Positions 1 to 6,841 of a stretch of 29,007 bases of DNA are shown here, one piece after another (position 1 is the stretch's first letter; every line of letters starts with the position of its first letter). The stretch spans positions 1 through 29,007 of the forward strand of contig NZ_CALUAK010000022.1 of assembly GCF_943914015.1 (NCBI RefSeq), given 5' to 3'. The DNA comes from an uncultured Corynebacterium sp. GTDB taxonomy: Bacteria; Actinomycetota; Actinomycetes; Mycobacteriales; Mycobacteriaceae. The notes beneath the pieces were generated by a model that was not told where the DNA came from, did not search any database, and worked only from the letters and a program-made list of their open reading frames with translations. Both the position numbers and the translations under genes were made by a program.

Positions 1-317
1 CCCTTGAGCAGTTCGTCTTGCTCCTTCTTCTTCTTGTCCTTCTCAGCCTTCTCGGCCTCGGTCTCGGAGCTTAGCAGGTCGAGGAGCTGGCCTTCAACCG
101 GGCGGTTGGAGCCCTCAACCGGATCCTTTCCGTCGGAGCTGAGCAGACCCATGATGTCGTTGACCTTCTCGTTCTCGGACTTAGACTTCAGCTTGTCGCC
201 CAGTCCTCCAGTTACCGGTTCGGAGAAGGGGCTGGCAGATGCGGCGGGGACGGTGGAGAAGGCGACGGCGACGGCGGTGGCGCCGGCGACGAGGGTCCTG
301 GTTACCTTACGGTTCAT
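1..317 (-). CDS. Small secreted protein of unknown function (C-terminus outside window)
   Basis: The frame is open on the minus strand from an ATG at 317 to the window edge (about 105 codons seen), so the protein is partial at its C-terminus. The start is supported by AGGAG six bases upstream. Residues 1 to about 29 look like a Sec signal peptide: MNRKVTR, a hydrophobic Ala/Val core, then a probable signal peptidase I site after PAASA. The mature part is hydrophilic and contains two related LLSS(D/E) segments separated by a PVEG repeat (DPVEGSNRPVEG), then a highly charged Glu/Lys stretch (AEKAEKDKKKKEQ) that may be helical. I do not recognise the family. It diverges from hom and has its own promoter candidate about 120 bases upstream. 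Secretion is well supported; function is unknown. Confidence 0.75.
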   Translation of the reverse strand, partial: MNRKVTRTLVAGATAVAVAFSTVPAASASPFSEPVTGGLGDKLKSKSENEKVNDIMGLLSSDGKDPVEGSNRPVEGQLLDLLSSETEAEKAEKDKKKKEQDELLK

Positions 318-442
318 GTGAACTCCTATGGAAGTAGGTTGGAATAAACAAGGTAGAAACTAGCACACATAAACAAAACAGCATAAAAACCGCGTAAAGG
401 TGTATCTGACACTTTGTTTCCCTGTGTAAAGTTTGCGTGTAT

Positions 443-472
443 AGCATACAGGTACGTACAGGAAATTGTCAG
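443..472 (-). promoter_or_regulatory. Promoter candidate for the secreted protein gene
   Basis: On the minus strand CTGACA (472 to 467) is followed after 18 bases by TATGCT (448 to 443), a good SigA-like pair. It predicts a transcript start near 436 and an untranslated leader of about 120 bases before the ATG at 317. No other pair as good is seen in the 318-693 gap on this strand. Confidence 0.45.
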
Positions 473-527
473 AATGGCGTGATTTTATCCGGAGGTTTTG
501 GGCGTCGCTTGTTTGTGGTGTGAATGT

Positions 528-558
528 GGGGCTGTGGTGTGTGGGGGTGGGTAAGGGG
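528..558 (+). other. G-run cluster with G-quadruplex potential in the hom upstream gap
   Basis: Four runs of three or more G occur on one strand (528-531, 543-547, 549-551, 555-558) with loops of 11, 1 and 3 bases, inside a strongly G/T-biased stretch at about 506-575. It lies between the divergent promoters for the secreted protein and for hom. The first loop is long, so quadruplex formation is only possible, not certain. Apart from this and the promoters, I see nothing gene-like in 318-693. Confidence 0.35.
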
Positions 559-629
559 TGGTGAGCGCTGTGTGTTTAAGCGGTCGTGCGCAGCCGGGAT
601 ATGCGAGGGAAAAATAACGGTCGCAAAGT

Positions 630-649
630 TAGACCGCTTGGTCTATAGT
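630..649 (+). promoter_or_regulatory. hom promoter -10 with McbR-type operator
   Basis: TAGAC (630-634), six bases, then GTCTA (641-645) form an exact match to the operator known for McbR, the TetR-family repressor of methionine and cysteine biosynthesis genes in Corynebacterium glutamicum. The right half overlaps a -10 box TATAGT (644-649), so bound repressor would block polymerase. The expected transcript start is near 656, leaving a leader of about 40 bases before hom. The -35 region (around 621-626) is weak. Confidence 0.75.
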
Positions 650-693
650 TGGTTGAAACAACAAGTTTAAGACACGAGAAAGTTGAGATCAGC

Positions 694-2037
694 ATGACTG
701 CTAACGTCCGTTCTGCTTCACCTCAGTACAACCCCGGTAAGGGGGAGGGATCCCCGGTAGGAATCGCCCTGTTGGGACACGGAACCGTCGGAGCTCAGGT
801 GTTGCGTTTGATGGACGAGTACGCAGACGAGCTCGAGCACCGTATCGGTGGCCCCCTGGAGGTGAAGGGGGTTGCTGTCCGGAACATGGAAAAGCACCGC
901 GACTCGGTTCCTGCTGAACTCCTCACGGATGATGCCTACAGTCTGATTGAACGCGACGATGTCGACATCGTCGTCGAGGTTATCGGTGGTATCGACTACC
1001 CGCGTGAGCTCGTGCTCGCAGCGCTCAAGGCCGGTAAATCCGTTGTCACGGCAAATAAGGCACTGGTCGCAGCTCACTACCAGGAGCTTGGGGATGCATC
1101 CGACGAGTCCAATGTTGACCTGTACTACGAGGCCGCGGTCGCGGCAGCAATCCCCGTGGTCGGCCCCCTCCGTCGCTCCCTTGCCGGTGACCGCATCAAG
1201 TCCGTGATGGGGATTGTCAACGGCACGACGAACTACATCCTTGATGGCATGGATTCCACCGGCGCAGATTACGACGAGATGCTGGCTGAAGCTACCCGCC
1301 TTGGTTACGCCGAGGCGGATCCCACCGCCGATGTCGAGGGCTACGATGCTGCCAGCAAGGCTGCGATCTTGGCCTCGATCGCATTCCACACCCCCGTGTA
1401 CGCCAAGGACGTACACCGCGAGGGTATTACCAATATCAGCCCAGACGACATCAAGGCCGCGCAAGCCGCAGGTTATGTCATCAAGCTGCTCGCCATCTGC
1501 GAGCGGTTTAAGAACGAGGAAGGAAAAGAAGTGGTCTCCGCACGTGTTCACCCCACACTCGTGCCGCGCAGCCACCCACTGGCTAGCGTGAGCAAGTCCT
1601 TCAACGCCATTTTCGTTGAAGCAGAAGCAGCTGGCCGCCTCATGTTCTACGGAAACGGCGCGGGCGGCAACCCGACCGCGTCTGCTGTGCTCGGCGACAT
1701 CGTCGGCGCAGCCCGCAACAAGGTGCACGGCGGGCGTGCTCCGGGACAGTCCATCTACGCCAACCTTCCCATTGCGGACTTTGGCGATGTCTACACCCGC
1801 TACCACGTAGATATGGAGGTGGAGGACCGGATCGGTGTTCTCGCCGACATCGCTAAGATCTTTACCAAACACGGCATCTCGCTTCGTACGGTGCGCCAGC
1901 ACCAGGGCGAAGACCACGCCCGCCTCATTTTGGTTACGCACACCGCGCGCGAAGAGGATCTGGAAGACGTGGTGAACGAGCTCAAGGGGCTGGAAGCTGT
2001 GCGTGGTATTGAGTCTGTCATCCGCTTGGAGGAGTAG
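694..2037 (+). CDS. hom: Homoserine dehydrogenase
   Basis: Reduces aspartate semialdehyde to homoserine with NAD(P)H, at the branch point towards threonine and methionine; cytoplasmic. The 447-residue protein has a Rossmann motif GHGTVG at 28-33, the motif TANKALVA, NGTTNYIL at 176-183, and the family signature with DP, DVEGYDAASK. A C-terminal ACT domain (about 368-446, starting near HVDMEVEDRIGVLADIA) is the usual site of threonine feedback inhibition. The ATG at 694 is chosen because the protein then begins MTANVRSASP and reaches the NPGKG...VGIALLG block at the normal distance; an in-frame GTG at 649 lies inside the predicted promoter. thrB follows two bases after the stop, so the two genes form one operon. 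Regulation by McbR is suggested by the operator at 630-645. Confidence 0.97.
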   Translation: MTANVRSASPQYNPGKGEGSPVGIALLGHGTVGAQVLRLMDEYADELEHRIGGPLEVKGVAVRNMEKHRDSVPAELLTDDAYSLIERDDVDIVVEVIGGIDYPRELVLAALKAGKSVVTANKALVAAHYQELGDASDESNVDLYYEAAVAAAIPVVGPLRRSLAGDRIKSVMGIVNGTTNYILDGMDSTGADYDEMLAEATRLGYAEADPTADVEGYDAASKAAILASIAFHTPVYAKDVHREGITNISPDDIKAAQAAGYVIKLLAICERFKNEEGKEVVSARVHPTLVPRSHPLASVSKSFNAIFVEAEAAGRLMFYGNGAGGNPTASAVLGDIVGAARNKVHGGRAPGQSIYANLPIADFGDVYTRYHVDMEVEDRIGVLADIAKIFTKHGISLRTVRQHQGEDHARLILVTHTAREEDLEDVVNELKGLEAVRGIESVIRLEE

Positions 2038-2039
2038 TA

Positions 2040-2966
2040 GTGGCTGTAGAAATTCCGCAGGGGACGAAAGTCCACGTGCGTGTTCCCGCATCGTCGGCAA
2101 ACCTTGGACCTGGTTTCGATACTCTCGGTATCGCATTGTCCATGTACGACGAGATCGATGTGGAAGTAATTCCATCGGGGCTCGAGATTGAGATTCATGG
2201 TGAAGGCGCAGAAACTCTCCCGCGGGACGGCTCCCACCTTGTTGTGCGCGCTATTCGAGCAGGGCTGAAGGCTGCAGACGCAACCGCTCCCGGTCTGAAG
2301 GTGACGTGTTACAACACGATCCCGCAGGCTCGCGGACTCGGGTCTTCAGCCGCGGCTGCGGTTGGCGGCGTTGCTGCCGCCAACGGCCTTGTCGGTCACT
2401 CTCTTACAGAAGAACAGGTCGTCCAGCTGTCGAGTGCTTTTGAGGGGCACCCGGATAACGCCTCCGCATCCGTTCTCGGCGATGCGGTGGTGAGCTGGAC
2501 CGATGTGCCTGTCGACGGCCAGACGCTGCCCCAATTCCACGCGGTAGGCATTCACGCGCACGAGTCCATCAACGCGACGGCGTTCATTCCGAGTTTCCAT
2601 GCATCAACAGATGCTGTGCGAAAGGTGCTCCCCAGCGATGTAACGCACCAGGACGCGCGTTTCAACGTGTCCCGTGCGTCGCTTCTCACCGTCGCGCTGC
2701 AAAGTTATCCGGAGTACCTGTGGGAAGCAACGCGTGACAGGTTGCACCAGCCATACCGCGCCGATGTCCTCCCCGTCACTGCCGAGTGGGTAAACCGCCT
2801 CCGCAACCGCGGGTACGCCGCCTACTTGTCGGGCGCAGGCCCCACAGTCATGGTGCTGCACACGGAGCCGATCGCGGATGCGATTATCTCCGCCGCCCGC
2901 GAGGACGGTCTGCGCGTTGAAGCTTTGCACGTAGCTGGTCCCGTTGAAACGACGGTTGTGGCCTAG
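2040..2966 (+). CDS. thrB: Homoserine kinase
   Basis: Phosphorylates homoserine with ATP to O-phosphohomoserine, the substrate of threonine synthase. The 308-residue protein is a GHMP kinase: an N-terminal VPASSANLGPGFDTLG block (16-30), the phosphate-binding loop P95-x3-GLGSSAA (99-105) and the C-terminal glycine-rich motif YLSGAGPTVMV. The start is GTG at 2040, two bases after the hom stop, with GGAGGAG at the end of hom acting as ribosome site, which points to translational coupling. thrC is not next to it, as usual in corynebacteria. The unit ends in a strong hairpin at 3001-3041. Confidence 0.96.
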   Translation: MAVEIPQGTKVHVRVPASSANLGPGFDTLGIALSMYDEIDVEVIPSGLEIEIHGEGAETLPRDGSHLVVRAIRAGLKAADATAPGLKVTCYNTIPQARGLGSSAAAAVGGVAAANGLVGHSLTEEQVVQLSSAFEGHPDNASASVLGDAVVSWTDVPVDGQTLPQFHAVGIHAHESINATAFIPSFHASTDAVRKVLPSDVTHQDARFNVSRASLLTVALQSYPEYLWEATRDRLHQPYRADVLPVTAEWVNRLRNRGYAAYLSGAGPTVMVLHTEPIADAIISAAREDGLRVEALHVAGPVETTVVA

Positions 2967-3000
2967 TCCTAGCAGAAAAAGCCACGCGCGTTTCATATTC

Positions 3001-3041
3001 TGAGGCTGGTTTGGTGATGGCAGATCACCAAACCAGCCTCA
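3001..3041 (+). terminator. Strong hairpin after hom-thrB
   Basis: A perfect 18-bp inverted repeat (left arm 3001-3018, loop GGCAG 3019-3023, right arm 3024-3041) starts 35 bases after the thrB stop. No clear U-run follows on either strand, so it is a U-tract-less hairpin of the kind often found in high-GC actinobacteria. It may act in both directions. Confidence 0.75.
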
Positions 3042-3100
3042 ACGTGTGTCGTTAACAAAAGCGGAAACGGTAAACGGGGAATTCTTTCCGGGAATCGCAA

Positions 3101-3130
3101 CGGCCGGCAACCCCAGCGGGTTACCGGCCG
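3101..3130 (-). terminator. Hairpin downstream of modBC
   Basis: Arms CGGCCGG and CCGGCCG continue, after one C-A mismatch, with AACCC and GGGTT around a four-base loop CAGC. The hairpin lies about 70 bases past the modBC stop on the minus strand and faces the hom-thrB hairpin, so the convergent pair of operons has two stem-loops between them. There is no U-tract. Confidence 0.55.
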
Positions 3131-3200
3131 AATGTTATGCAGTTAGTGGTGCGTGGGTGCCGTAGAGCGATATGCCCGCTGTGGAGTGCCTTCGTGGGTC

Positions 3201-4943
3201 CTACCGCGGGTAAACGCTTACTGCTAGAGCCTTTGCTACGACGATAACGCGGGTGCCGTAGTCGAGTGCAAGCTCCGCGAAACTGGCGGGCGTAACCGGT
3301 ACAATGACCTCGTTTTCACCAGCGATGGTTACCGTGACATTGATTTTTCCATTAGAGTGGGCGATCCCGCTGACCACACCTGGCCAGTGGTTTCGTGCCG
3401 ATTCTGCGGGCTGCCCCGGATGTTGATTCTCGTAGTACAGGCGCAGCATCGTCGACTCGGGAGGGAACACGGCCACGGCTGCAGAACCTGGTCGAAGCTC
3501 ATCCCAGGAGACATTCTCGCCCGGAACACCGGACACCTCGCCGAGGGAAACGACACCGTCGCGAGCGGAGGTAATCGTCCCCGTAATCCGGTTGAGGCCG
3601 GTCAAATCGGCGACGAACTTCGTCGGCGGAACTCGAAGAATATCTTCCACGGGTGCGTGGGCTGCAACTTCACCATTTTCAATCACAATGACGGAGGTGG
3701 CAAGAGCGTAAATGTCCGTGGGATTGTGCGTCACAAGCATGGTTTGGCGGTCCTTGCTCACAGCATGGAGAACCGTACGCCATGCCGACGCGCGAGAGAC
3801 ATCAATGGCAGCCAGGGGCTCGTCGAGAAGCAACCGCGCCGGGCGGGTGGCGAGCGCACGAACCAGGGCGACATGTGCTGCCTGCCCACCGGAGAGAGCG
3901 GGGACAGGGACATCGGACAGATCCGACAAACCCGCGGCAGCAATCCACTCGTCCGCATCGGGTGTCACCATCGCCAAGGCCTTCTTCACCGTGCAGGTTC
4001 GAGGCAGACCCGGGTTTTGGGTGAGCAGGACACCGTCGAGCGTCCGCATGTACGTTGTCTTGCCGGCACCATTCGGGCCAATAATTGCGATGAACTCACC
4101 GGCATGGGAGGTGTCCTTCGGTGCGGAAAGCTCCCGCACGCGATCGACATCGATTGTTCCAATCGTGCGCACCGTCGCCTTGTACGAACGCTGGAGGAGC
4201 GTGGGGACAGTAGCCAGGAGCAGCACGACGAGTGCAATGCCAATGAGCAGAGCAGCCATACCAAGGGCACCATCCTGATCGATTTCTCGTTCCAAATAGA
4301 TGCCCAGCGGCAGCGTGCGCGTGCGTCCTGGAAGGGAACCGGCGAACGTGATGGTCGTACCGAACTCGCCGAGTGAACGAGCAAATGCAAGACCTGCACC
4401 GGTTGCCAAAGGCGCGGCGATGGCGGGCAGCGTGATCTTATTCAAGACCGTCGACTTGCTCATCCCGAGCCCCAGGGCGGAACGCTCAATCTCCCGATCC
4501 ATTGTGCGCAGTGCGCCGTCAACGGCGACAACAACGAACGGCAGGGATACAAAGATGTGCGAGGCGACAACGCCTGGGTAGGCGAAAGCGAACTGCAGGC
4601 CGAGCGCATCCAGCAGCGGAGAGGTAATACCGCGCCGGCCAATGAGTGCGGTCAGCGCAAGACCGCCGACTACCGGTGGCATGGCCAGAGGCAGCAGGAC
4701 GAAAATACGGACGAGCTTCTTTCCTCGCAGCATCAAAGCTATGGGGACGCCGAGAAGCGTGGTGATGATAGTGGACCAGGCGGCCGAAGACAAGGTGATG
4801 GACACCATCTCCAGCGTCTCTGGCCGGCTGACGATCTCGGGGAATCGAAGCCAGGGGACACGGATAGCTAACGCAACAATGGGCCCGATCAAAATGATCA
4901 GGCCCACCCACGCTAGCGGCTTAACGAACCGGGCTGAACCCAT
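3201..4943 (-). CDS. modBC: Fused molybdate ABC transporter permease and ATPase (ModB-ModC)
   Basis: Predicted to import molybdate: one polypeptide carries the membrane channel and the ATPase. Residues 1 to about 253 are a ModB-type permease with about five to six membrane segments and the EAA loop (EIERSALGLGMSKSTVLNK, 151-169). Residues about 270-450 are the nucleotide-binding domain: Walker A GPNGAGKTT (289-297), signature LSGGQ (350-354), Walker B LLLDEP (371-376) and H-loop His406. Residues about 455-580 look like a Mop/TOBE oxyanion-binding tail. Only 52 residues separate GKTT from LSGGQ, about 35 fewer than in E. coli ModC; TQNPGLP (308-314) is the likely Q-loop. The sequence before Walker A is also short. 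The ATG at 4943 overlaps the end of modA by 23 bases, suggesting coupling. ModB-ModC fusions are known in actinobacteria. Confidence 0.9.
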   Translation of the reverse strand: MGSARFVKPLAWVGLIILIGPIVALAIRVPWLRFPEIVSRPETLEMVSITLSSAAWSTIITTLLGVPIALMLRGKKLVRIFVLLPLAMPPVVGGLALTALIGRRGITSPLLDALGLQFAFAYPGVVASHIFVSLPFVVVAVDGALRTMDREIERSALGLGMSKSTVLNKITLPAIAAPLATGAGLAFARSLGEFGTTITFAGSLPGRTRTLPLGIYLEREIDQDGALGMAALLIGIALVVLLLATVPTLLQRSYKATVRTIGTIDVDRVRELSAPKDTSHAGEFIAIIGPNGAGKTTYMRTLDGVLLTQNPGLPRTCTVKKALAMVTPDADEWIAAAGLSDLSDVPVPALSGGQAAHVALVRALATRPARLLLDEPLAAIDVSRASAWRTVLHAVSKDRQTMLVTHNPTDIYALATSVIVIENGEVAAHAPVEDILRVPPTKFVADLTGLNRITGTITSARDGVVSLGEVSGVPGENVSWDELRPGSAAVAVFPPESTMLRLYYENQHPGQPAESARNHWPGVVSGIAHSNGKINVTVTIAGENEVIVPVTPASFAELALDYGTRVIVVAKALAVSVYPR

Positions 4944-5700
4944 ACTGTTCCAGAACCTCAGCGAACTTATCGGAGAGCAGGAACTCCTTGACCTTCGCTG
5001 CCTGCTCCGGGTGCTCCGCGCTCTTGGTTACGGCAACGGGGTACTCGTTCTTCTCATTCTCAGCGCCAGGGATCGGAACAGTGATCACTGCGTCCGCGGC
5101 AGAGATGGCATCCGTGGAGTAGACAAAGCCGGCGTCAGCCTCGCCAGAGGTGACCTTGCCCAGCGTGTCCGTCACGGAGTGCTCGAGGGAAGCGAACGGA
5201 ATGTTCTTATCGCCGACGAGGGCTTCGGTGACACGGCCACAGGGAACCTGCGGGTCACATGCCACGACGGCGGCACCGTTGTTGGCCTTCTCCACGAGAG
5301 CATCAATGGAGGTAATCTCCGGATCGGTGGTCACGAGGACGAGTTCGTTCGTGGCGAAGCCAGTGGGCTCCTCCACGAGGTCCTTCTCCACAGCCTGATC
5401 CATGGCTTTGCGGTCCGCAGTAATGAGCAGGTCGCCAGGTGCGCCTTCCTCCAGCTGGGAAATCAGCGTGGAGCTACCGGCGTTGTTGAATTCGACGGGG
5501 AATTCGTCAGAGATCGCATCGTTCAGCACGCGAGTGGAAGCAGCACCCATGATGAGGATCTGCTCCTGGGTCTGGTTGTCAGAAGCCTGGGTGGAGCTGC
5601 TGCTCGTTGCAGAGTTGGTCTCTGCGCTCTGGGAGCAGCCTGCCACGGCAAGCGCCGCCATCAGCGTAGTTGCTACTAGCTTCGTTGCCTTATACCCCAC
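4921..5700 (-). CDS. modA: Molybdate-binding lipoprotein ModA
   Basis: Substrate-binding component that captures molybdate outside the membrane and delivers it to the ModBC transporter. The 259-residue protein starts with a lipoprotein signal peptide and lipobox LAVAGC (Cys22), so it should be lipid-anchored. The mature part has family blocks including ILIMGAASTRVLNDAI, the serine-rich stretch AGSSTLISQLEEGAPGDLL, CDPQVPCGRVTEAL and GEADAGFVYSTDA. The GTG at 5700 is chosen because AAGGAGG lies nine bases upstream; a closer ATG is in another frame and hits a stop at once. It is first in a two-gene operon with modBC. Tungstate or another oxyanion cannot be excluded, but the Moco genes around it favour molybdate. 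Confidence 0.92.
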   Translation of the reverse strand: MGYKATKLVATTLMAALAVAGCSQSAETNSATSSSSTQASDNQTQEQILIMGAASTRVLNDAISDEFPVEFNNAGSSTLISQLEEGAPGDLLITADRKAMDQAVEKDLVEEPTGFATNELVLVTTDPEITSIDALVEKANNGAAVVACDPQVPCGRVTEALVGDKNIPFASLEHSVTDTLGKVTSGEADAGFVYSTDAISAADAVITVPIPGAENEKNEYPVAVTKSAEHPEQAAKVKEFLLSDKFAEVLEQYGFSPVR

Positions 5701-5723
5701 GGGACATAGCCTCCTTATCTTGA

Positions 5724-5769
5724 GCCGGCCGGGTCTTCCAGGGACTCTCCCCGGAGTTATCCAGCCGGC
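5724..5769 (-). promoter_or_regulatory. Structured leader of modA (candidate cis-regulatory RNA)
   Basis: In the untranslated region of modA, two GCCGGC copies (5724-5729 and 5764-5769) can pair with each other. Between them are mutually exclusive smaller stems: CCGGG (5729-5733) with CCCGG (5750-5754), or GGGA (5741-5744) with TCCC (5748-5751), or GACTC (5743-5747) with GAGTT (5754-5758). The element ends just before the ribosome site. I could not match it to a known riboswitch class by eye. Confidence 0.3.
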
Positions 5770-5774
5770 AGTTG

Positions 5775-5804
5775 TTGCTTCGTCTGACCGATAAATCGTA
5801 TAAA
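5775..5804 (+). promoter_or_regulatory. Promoter candidate for the small ORF and possibly mog
   Basis: TTGCTT (5775-5780) and TATAAA (5799-5804) are separated by 18 bases, predicting a transcript start near 5811. The opposite strand offers TACGAT (5800 to 5795) as a possible modA -10, so the two divergent promoters may overlap. The surrounding gap 5701-6243 holds this promoter, the modA leader, a small ORF and a long region ahead of mog. Confidence 0.45.
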
Positions 5805-5846
5805 CAGTTTCGGTCTCGATACGTATCCTACCGGAGGCGCATTTAC

Positions 5847-5960
5847 ATGCACGAACTTTATGAGCACGTGCTCACGGGACTAAAGAGGCGGGCGTACCAG
5901 GTACCTCAGACGCGGCCGAAAAGCGGAAGGCGCAACTTTAGGAACAGGTTAAAGATGTAA
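5847..5960 (+). CDS. Small basic ORF of unknown function between modA and mog
   Basis: A 37-codon frame starts at ATG 5847 with GGAGG (5833-5837) nine bases upstream and a promoter candidate at 5775-5804, so it has all the signals expected of a translated gene. The product begins MHELYEHVLTGLKRRAYQ and is rich in Arg and Lys towards the end (RPKSGRRNFRNRLK). There is no signal peptide or membrane segment. I do not recognise it. It could be a regulatory leader peptide for mog (ATG 6244), a small RNA-binding or DNA-binding protein, or a chance frame. A 14-bp perfect palindrome lies near its 5' end (5861-5874). Confidence 0.35.
   Translation: MHELYEHVLTGLKRRAYQVPQTRPKSGRRNFRNRLKM
5861..5874. 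promoter_or_regulatory. Perfect 14-bp palindrome (possible operator)
   Basis: TGAGCACGTGCTCA is fully self-complementary. It lies about 50 bases after the predicted start of the plus-strand transcript, inside the small ORF. A second interrupted palindrome, GTACC-A-GGTAC, follows at 5894-5904. Both would suit a dimeric repressor, but no regulator is known for them from this sequence. Confidence 0.3.
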
Positions 5961-6135
5961 AAGCGAATGGTAAAATATGAACGGACAATCGGGAGCAAAA
6001 CTTTCGATATAAAAGCGCCGGGATTGACGCATTTTAGTGATGAAAAGAGCAAAGGGTATGTACTGTTTCTACTGGAAGAGCAGTGTCCCACGCGCCAAAA
6101 GTGCGACGAACAGGCCGGGGTGCTGCAATAGTGGT

Positions 6136-6200
6136 GGCGTTTGTTCAAGGTGTTGCTCGGTGCAAAGCTCACTGGGGTGCCAACAAATGGAGATAACGCC
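6136..6200 (+). other. Possible structured region ahead of mog
   Basis: GGCGTTTGTT (6136-6145) can pair with AACAA (6182-6186) and, after a bulge of about nine bases, ACGCC (6196-6200). A small inner stem TTGC/GCAA (6153-6156 with 6162-6165) is also possible. The region from 5961 to 6243 has no ORF I would support. It may be the leader of mog if transcription starts near 5811, or near 6000 from a weaker GGACAA-17-GATATA pair. Confidence 0.2.
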
Positions 6201-6243
6201 TGGTACGGTCCCTCCACGTGAGCGCGTTCGAGAAGGAGAAACG

Positions 6244-6738
6244 ATGGGTGCATCAGTAGCTTACGTCATTACGGTCAGCGATCGCGGCTACAAGGGAACA
6301 AGAGAGGACACGTCTGGTCCACTCGCTGTTGCTGCCCTTCGGGAAGCCGGCTTCCACTGCCCCGATCCAGTGGTTATTCCTGATGGAATTGACTCGGTTA
6401 CTAACGCGATACGGGATGCAATTGCAGAGGGCACGCGCGTCATCTTCACCACCGGGGGAACAGGCGTTACCGATCGGGATCTCACCCCCGAAGCCACTCG
6501 GACGTTTATCGAGCGTGAACTGGTTGGCGTGGAAACCCAAATTCTGTTGGAGGGGTTGAAGAAGACACCGATGGCCGGGCTGTCCCGCGGTCTTGTAGGC
6601 GTGGGCGGAAAGACCGTTTTCATTAACGCTCCCGGCTCCCGCGGTGGCGTAAAGGATGTTCTCGCTGTGATCATCCCGCTTCTCCCACACCTCGTGGAGC
6701 AGTTGGATGGGGTCGCAGGTGCAGTCCATGGCGAATAG
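6244..6738 (+). CDS. mog: Molybdopterin adenylyltransferase (MogA/MoaB family)
   Basis: Activates molybdopterin by adenylation before metal insertion by MoeA; cytoplasmic. The 164-residue protein has the MoCF-fold signature TTGGTGVTDRD, with the expected downstream blocks TPEAT, MAGLSRG and NAPGSRGGVKD. The ATG at 6244 has AGAAGGAG at the right distance and gives the normal N-terminus (MGASVAYVITVSDRGYKG). The frame is open upstream to 6037, but that part resembles nothing and lacks a ribosome site. It is convergent with mobA. MogA and MoaB paralogues are hard to tell apart by eye; no second copy is in the window. Confidence 0.92.
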   Translation: MGASVAYVITVSDRGYKGTREDTSGPLAVAALREAGFHCPDPVVIPDGIDSVTNAIRDAIAEGTRVIFTTGGTGVTDRDLTPEATRTFIERELVGVETQILLEGLKKTPMAGLSRGLVGVGGKTVFINAPGSRGGVKDVLAVIIPLLPHLVEQLDGVAGAVHGE

Positions 6739-6841
6739 GAGTCTCCTCCAATCGGGACAGCAGGGAGCCTGTTATAGAAGAAAACGTACGCGTACGGCGT
6801 GAGTCCAACGATGCGATGAAGCGAGTAAACCGGCCCGCCAA

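Noticed and set aside
718..2175. Long open frame antisense to hom (485 codons)
   Set aside because: It mirrors the codon pattern of hom, has no recognisable motif or ribosome site, and hom is unmistakable on the other strand.
3357..4376. 339-codon open frame antisense to modBC
   Set aside because: It crosses the conserved ATPase motifs of modBC in an antisense frame and resembles no protein.
5701..5800. TPP riboswitch in front of modA
   Set aside because: CTGGATAACTCC on the minus strand recalls part of the THI box, but the CUGAGA element and the correct stem order are missing.
6037..6243. N-terminal extension of Mog (69 residues)
   Set aside because: The family N-terminus begins at ATG 6244, which has its own ribosome site; the upstream codons look non-coding.
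6785..6796. Perfect palindrome CGTACGCGTACG between mog and mobA
   Set aside because: It is short, GC-rich and lies between convergent genes; I have no reason to call it an operator or terminator.
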